A stretch of DNA of 33,632 bases from Patescibacteria group bacterium (GTDB taxonomy: Bacteria; Patescibacteriota; Minisyncoccia; Minisyncoccales; UBA5738). Location of the stretch: NCBI GenBank assembly GCA_022710775.1, contig JAKLGH010000011.1:1-33632 (forward strand), written 5' to 3'. Every line of letters starts with the position of its first letter. Positions within the stretch are counted from its first letter, which is position 1. Under the pieces are notes generated by a model. It had not been told where the DNA came from, did not search any database, and was given only the letters and a program-made list of their open reading frames with translations. This document shows positions 30,558 through 33,632 of the stretch, in pieces. The translations under genes and the position numbers were made by a program.

Positions 30558-30571
30558 AGTTCGGGTTTTTT
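30547..30571 (+). terminator. terminator with the stop codon in its loop
   Basis: CCCGAACT (30547-30554) pairs with AGTTCGGG (30558-30565); the 3-nt loop is the TGA stop of the preceding gene (30555-30557). A run of six T residues follows. Confidence 0.9.
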
Positions 30572-30591
30572 CTTCTTTGTTCGAATATGCG

Positions 30592-30620
30592 TTGGCAAAG
30601 ATAAGCTTTCTGATTATAAT
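30592..30620 (+). promoter_or_regulatory. promoter of the methyltransferase gene
   Basis: TTGGCA (30592-30597) and a perfect TATAAT (30615-30620) with a 17-nt spacer. The start near 30627 lies 19 nt upstream of the ATG at 30646, which fixes that ATG as the real start rather than the in-frame ATG at 30505. Confidence 0.85.
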
Positions 30621-30645
30621 TAAAGTAATAATTCCGCGAAGCAAC

Positions 30646-31437
30646 ATGAAAAACGCTAAAGGAAAAACCTACGAAATACTGAAGCCCGGACAGAAAATCG
30701 ACTGGACGCAAAAAAACGGCGAATGGCGCGACAACGCGGATTTTTGGGTCAAAATAATCCGGGAGAATCTCGACCCTTTCCGCTTGCGCCTTACCAATAA
30801 AGCGGTGCTTGAATATTTTAAAGGTAAAATCGGCCTCGCGGTTCTCGATGCCGGATGCGGGGAAGGCTATCTTTGCCGCCTGCTGGCGCGCAAAGGCCAT
30901 AAGATGCGGGGCATCGATCTTGATCCAAAGCTGATAGCGGCGGCCAAAGCAGAAGAAACAAAAAAGCCCTTAAAAATCGAATACTCCGTCGGAAACATAA
31001 AAAAACTGCCGTATAAAAATGGGGCTTTCGACGTTGTTTTATCAAACCATTCCATCAATGAGCTTGATGATCCGAAAAAAGCGCTTTTCGAATTCTCCCG
31101 CGTCTTAAAGCCCAGCGGCCGGATTATTTTGTTCTTTTTGCATCCGTGTTTTGATCTGAACCCGGAAGACATCAAGGAAAAATTCCCTCAATATTATTTC
31201 CAAAACGTTAAAATCACGCGGAAATGTTTTCTGGTTAGCGGCATTATGTCCCCTTCTTCTTATTCGTATTTGCATCTCTCTTTATCGGAATGGACGGCTT
31301 CCATCGCCAAAGCCGGCTTTCTAATCGAGAAAATAGAAGAACCCCATCCAAAAATAGCGGAAATGGAGTTTGATCCCTGGTGGAAGGAAAATTTCAAAAA
31401 ACCGCTTTTTATCCTGATTCAAGCGAAAAAAAATTAA
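30646..31437 (+). CDS. SAM-dependent methyltransferase (class I, Methyltransf_11 type)
   Basis: A 263-residue protein with the Rossmann-like methyltransferase motifs: motif I VLDAGCGEGYLCRLLARKGH, the acidic end of strand 2 in GIDLDPKLIAAA, a motif II/III stretch LPYKNGAFDVVLSNHSINEL, and a post-motif LKPSGRIILFFLHPCF. It resembles UbiE/COQ5- or small-molecule/lipid-type enzymes; the substrate cannot be read from the sequence. The C-terminal 80 residues (SPSSYSYLHLSLSEWTASIA) are typical of these proteins. Transcribed from its own promoter; it converges on the HD gene with only 10 nt between the stops and no recognisable terminator. Confidence 0.88.
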   Translation: MKNAKGKTYEILKPGQKIDWTQKNGEWRDNADFWVKIIRENLDPFRLRLTNKAVLEYFKGKIGLAVLDAGCGEGYLCRLLARKGHKMRGIDLDPKLIAAAKAEETKKPLKIEYSVGNIKKLPYKNGAFDVVLSNHSINELDDPKKALFEFSRVLKPSGRIILFFLHPCFDLNPEDIKEKFPQYYFQNVKITRKCFLVSGIMSPSSYSYLHLSLSEWTASIAKAGFLIEKIEEPHPKIAEMEFDPWWKENFKKPLFILIQAKKN

Positions 31438-31447
31438 CTCCCCCTGT

Positions 31448-32719
31448 TTACGGCTGGTCAGGATCAATGACCAGTTTCCGCGAAAGGAATTTTTTTTCTA
31501 AAATATCCAGAAACCTGATCAGGGCCGGATCGTAAATATACTGGCGCACTTGTTCGTACCATCCCCAGATCGGGAATTTTTTGTTTATTTTATAGTATTG
31601 GAGAGCCTGCAAATAAGTAGTGAGCCAATAGACCTGGTTAACGAAAGTCCCTTCAAAAGTCGTTTGCCGTTTGCATTCATCCCATAGCCCGATTAACTCC
31701 TTTTTAAGCCGAGGGTGAAGATTGGCTGTTAGTTTTTCCAGCGCTTTTTTCTCTTTTTTGTAATCCTGAATAAACAGCCTTTCTTTTTCTTTCTTTAAAA
31801 GCTTGGGCCATCGTTTCAGCACTTCATTCTTATTCCCCCCGCTAATAAGCTTATCGTAAGGGGTTTCATCTCCGGCATAGATTTCGCATATTTCGTAAGC
31901 CAGGCTCATTTTTAACATCTTTTCGTGATTCAACCGCTTCCTCGAGCCTAAAAGCCAAACAGCTAAAGCCGTCAGAAAAGCGTGCTCCACGATGGTTTCC
32001 GGATTCTTGACCTCGCGTAAAACCCAACCGCGCCTGGGCATTTTTTTGAATTGGCCGATTTTCATCAAAAATTCTATTTCTCCAAAAGCCGCTTTCTTTT
32101 TGTAAAAATTCTTTTCCAATTTATCGAGAAAATCCCTCAAGACCGGAATATCGACAACTTCTTCCACCTCTTCCCACCAGCCCATCACGGGGGTGTCCGG
32201 AGCCGACCCCCAATATTCCAGGGCCTGCAATAAAGTCTCAACTTTATCCCCTTGCCTAACAAACCGCCCTTCGCGGTTTCTCATTTTTTCGTAATCCATC
32301 CAAAAATCCATCATTTCCTTCCGGTCTTTTTGGTCAAGACCCTTGATGAGCTTTTGCAATGCCTTCTTTTCTTTATTGTGCTTAACCCTGTCCCTTTTCA
32401 ACTTAACGCCCTTGGGCAGGCGTATGTAGTGTTTTAGCATTTCCAGCCTTTGGACAGGGTCGGCAGGCAAAAGACCCCAATAAGGAGTCATATCTCCGGC
32501 ATAAACTTCGCATATATCGTGAACCAAACTGGTCTTGATCACCTTTTCGATATTCATCTTCCTTTTTTCCTTCATTCCCAAGATCCAATTCATCAGAGCC
32601 ACGCGATAGCTGTGCTGGGCAATAGTTTCCGGTTCCTTGACCCCAAGCCAAACAAATCCCGTACGAGGCATTTTTTTAAGATTTCCGGCTTTTATTAAAA
32701 AATCCAGTATTTTTTCCAT
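31448..32719 (-). CDS. double HD-domain phosphohydrolase, second domain degenerate
   Basis: A 423-residue protein made of two similar halves. Half one (residues 1-200) is an HDDC2/YfbR-like HD domain with all metal ligands: H36 (IAQHSYRVAL), H67-D68 (LVHDICEVYAGD, with E71 and D76) and D158. Half two (about 213-413) aligns throughout (KIGQFKKMPRRGWVLREVKN, IVEHAFLTAL), but the central pair is Y275-E276 and the last Asp is replaced by Y364; H246, E279 and D284 remain. So one domain is probably a 5'-deoxynucleotidase-type enzyme and the other a structural or regulatory copy. It is downstream of greA, with a switch-like hairpin set in the gap. Confidence 0.85.
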   Translation of the reverse strand: MEKILDFLIKAGNLKKMPRTGFVWLGVKEPETIAQHSYRVALMNWILGMKEKRKMNIEKVIKTSLVHDICEVYAGDMTPYWGLLPADPVQRLEMLKHYIRLPKGVKLKRDRVKHNKEKKALQKLIKGLDQKDRKEMMDFWMDYEKMRNREGRFVRQGDKVETLLQALEYWGSAPDTPVMGWWEEVEEVVDIPVLRDFLDKLEKNFYKKKAAFGEIEFLMKIGQFKKMPRRGWVLREVKNPETIVEHAFLTALAVWLLGSRKRLNHEKMLKMSLAYEICEIYAGDETPYDKLISGGNKNEVLKRWPKLLKKEKERLFIQDYKKEKKALEKLTANLHPRLKKELIGLWDECKRQTTFEGTFVNQVYWLTTYLQALQYYKINKKFPIWGWYEQVRQYIYDPALIRFLDILEKKFLSRKLVIDPDQP

Positions 32720-32722
32720 GGC

Positions 32723-32769
32723 GGCTCTATTTGCTTCCTAAGAATAGAGCCAGAAACATCTGGCTCTAT
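32723..32769 (-). promoter_or_regulatory. alternative hairpins between greA and the HD gene
   Basis: ATAGAGCCAGA (32744-32754) and TCTGGCTCTAT (32759-32769) form a perfect 11-bp hairpin with a 4-nt loop. A third arm, GGCTCTAT (32723-32730), can pair with the same middle arm over 8 bp. In the minus-strand RNA the second pairing sits 3 nt before the HD start codon. There is no strong T tract, so this is more likely a structural or translational element than a terminator. Confidence 0.5.
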
Positions 32770-32778
32770 CCCGCTCCA

Positions 32779-33255
32779 CTAGGCAATCGAATATTTAATT
32801 TTCTTGATCTTATAAACGGTTTTATGCGGCGATGAAACAACAATCTCGTCGCCTACCTTTTTCCCCAAAAGCTGGCGCCCAACCGGAGATTCATTGGAGA
32901 TCTTTCCTTCGGCCGGATTGGCTTCCAGGGTGCCCACAATTACAAATTCGTCCTTGCTTCCTCCTATTTCCACCAACACGGTCGCGCCCAGATCAATGGC
33001 GTCCTGCTGGGTCTTGGGAGGCATCTTGATCAATTTGGTATTCTTTAGAATATTCTCCAGTTCCAGCAGCTTCGAATCAAGCATGCTTAAATCCTCCTGA
33101 TAAGCGAGATATTCGGGATCTACGTCTTCGGAATGGAGGATCTTAGGAGCTTCTCCGGTTGTTTTCAGATGTTTTATCTGAAGCAGATCTTCGTACTCTT
33201 TCTTGATCTTCTTTAAGCCTTCCTTGGTTAAATAGAAATTATTTTCGTCTGGCAT
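32779..33255 (-). CDS. greA: transcription elongation factor GreA
   Basis: Rescues backtracked RNA polymerase by stimulating cleavage of the nascent RNA in the secondary channel. The 158-residue protein has the N-terminal coiled coil (YLTKEGLKKIKKEYEDLLQI onward, about residues 8-75) and the C-terminal globular domain (GATVLVEIGGSKDEFVIVGT, then EGKISNESPVGRQLLGKKVG). The acidic tip of the coiled coil is present as SEDVDPEYLAYQ, somewhat altered from the usual D-x-x-E pattern. Its leader of about 220 nt contains a promoter, a possible 28-codon ORF, and overlapping antiterminator and terminator helices. A Shine-Dalgarno-like AAGGGAG lies 14 nt upstream of the ATG. Confidence 0.95.
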   Translation of the reverse strand: MPDENNFYLTKEGLKKIKKEYEDLLQIKHLKTTGEAPKILHSEDVDPEYLAYQEDLSMLDSKLLELENILKNTKLIKMPPKTQQDAIDLGATVLVEIGGSKDEFVIVGTLEANPAEGKISNESPVGRQLLGKKVGDEIVVSSPHKTVYKIKKIKYSIA

Positions 33256-33261
33256 GTTTTT

Positions 33262-33287
33262 AAAAAAATCTCCCTTGGCGAAGGGAG
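33262..33287 (-). terminator. terminator directly upstream of greA (attenuator)
   Basis: On the minus-strand RNA, CTCCCTT (33287-33281) pairs with AAGGGAG (33276-33270), loop CGCC, followed by A and seven T residues (33268-33262), only 6 nt before the greA ATG. The placement inside the leader indicates attenuation rather than gene-end termination. Confidence 0.85.
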
Positions 33288-33331
33288 TTCTTATTACATT
33301 AGACCGCTTTCTTTATTAATTGCTCCCTTCG
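33279..33331 (-). promoter_or_regulatory. antiterminator helix competing with the greA terminator
   Basis: CGAAGGGAG (minus strand 33331-33323) is perfectly complementary over 9 bp to CTCCCTTCG (33287-33279), the arm that otherwise forms the terminator. The two helices exclude each other. When the antiterminator forms, the AAGGGAG arm nearest the start codon is freed. Confidence 0.7.
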
Positions 33332-33418
33332 TTATAATATCCTGGCATAACAAAAAGCCATGGGAACTGTTTTCCCTAAGTGAAGGTTATTAGCAACTTT
33401 TACGGCTATTTTTATCAT
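33332..33418 (-). CDS. possible 28-residue leader peptide ahead of greA
   Basis: An ATG-to-TAA ORF in the greA leader, beginning MIKIAVKVANNLHLGKTVPM and ending in FCYARIL. Its stop codon is immediately followed by the antiterminator arm at 33331-33323, so a terminating ribosome would cover that arm. There is no convincing Shine-Dalgarno and no run of one amino acid as in classic attenuators. A chance ORF is quite possible. Confidence 0.3.
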   Translation of the reverse strand: MIKIAVKVANNLHLGKTVPMAFCYARIL

Positions 33419-33484
33419 TTCGATTTTTATCTTATGACCTTTTAATCTGCTTCTTCTGGTATTTTCCTATGTTATCTTTAATTA

Positions 33485-33512
33485 ATTGTATATGGTGGAA
33501 ATAAATTGTCAA
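33485..33512 (-). promoter_or_regulatory. promoter of greA
   Basis: Minus-strand TTGACA (33512-33507), perfect, and TACAAT (33490-33485) with a 16-nt spacer. The start near 33478 gives a leader of about 220 nt before greA, unusually long compared with the 10-20 nt leaders elsewhere in this window. Confidence 0.75.
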
Positions 33513-33632
33513 GACAAATAATTTAGCAAAATAAAAAGCCAGGTTGTCAACAAATACGTAATGGTTCAGGACCTTGGAATCACCCTCTGGTAGAATCCAA
33601 GTATATGGCATACTCAAAGAATCCGCATCTGG

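Larger units (their letters stand above)
33256..33632 (-). other. greA leader and window end, no confident gene
   Basis: Apart from the elements listed separately, the last 377 bases hold no recognisable gene. From 33513 to the end there is only a short minus-strand frame (33432-33617) that runs through the promoter and resembles no protein family. Confidence 0.5.

Noticed and set aside
30505-30645. N-terminal extension of the methyltransferase frame
   Set aside because: It would start inside the previous gene, upstream of a terminator and of the promoter at 30592-30620. The extra residues do not resemble methyltransferases.
40-33590. Shared 13-mer GTGATTCCAAGGT near both window ends
   Set aside because: A match of this length is expected several times by chance in 33 kb on both strands, and the flanks do not align. 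Not evidence of a terminal repeat.
33432-33617. 61-codon minus-strand frame at the window end
   Set aside because: It runs through the greA promoter and has no family resemblance or start signal. Treated as chance.

Overview
The window looks like a chromosomal stretch from a Patescibacteria (Candidate Phyla Radiation) bacterium, most probably a Parcubacteria-type lineage. This is an inference from several things seen together: dense gene packing, overlapping starts and stops, many starts without a Shine-Dalgarno sequence, very short leaders, an alpha2-type GlyRS, an archaeal/eukaryote-like IleRS, PolX, and many small orphan membrane or disordered proteins. UGA is used as a stop, so the code is standard. 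There is no rRNA, tRNA, CRISPR array, transposase or phage block; the only stable RNA gene recognised is tmRNA.

Layout. 1-1912: the 3' end of a plus-strand gene, an orphan minus gene, and two tandem paralogous membrane proteins, each with its own near-consensus promoter. 1967-7146: metG, an orphan gene, then a minus-strand cluster of M16 peptidase, AI-2E-type membrane protein and rsmI, followed by a possible 24-residue ORF. 7186-8427: an AT-rich accessory block with a HigB/RelE-type toxin, an XRE antitoxin and a DUF6941-like protein. 8546-14306: glyS, a DUF11-like surface protein, recO, a disordered proline-rich protein and a CaCA antiporter, all on the minus strand. 14461-19743: argS and ileS, linked by a possible 59-codon ORF. 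19856-21950: smpB, ssrA (tmRNA), infC, rpmI and rplT on the plus strand. 22002-25217: three small orphan genes and a large secreted/membrane DUF2330-like protein. 25390-29797: a PP-loop thiouridylase-like protein, a NUDIX hydrolase, an anchored orphan, PolX and a half-size MFS protein. 30027-33632: an anchored orphan, a methyltransferase, a double-HD-domain protein and greA with a structured leader.

Functionally the window is dominated by translation (four aminoacyl-tRNA synthetases, IF3, L35, L20, SmpB/tmRNA, RsmI) plus repair and transcript-fidelity genes (RecO, PolX, GreA).

The most striking feature is in ileS: a complete histidine-phosphatase domain with its catalytic residues is inserted in the catalytic core, between the two CxxC halves of a zinc-binding element. 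Second is the greA leader, where a 9-bp antiterminator and a 7-bp terminator share one arm, directly downstream of a 28-codon ORF. Other notable points are an HD protein pairing an intact and a degenerate domain, two homologous stem-loop elements inside the infC-rplT cluster, and several stop codons nested in terminator hairpins.
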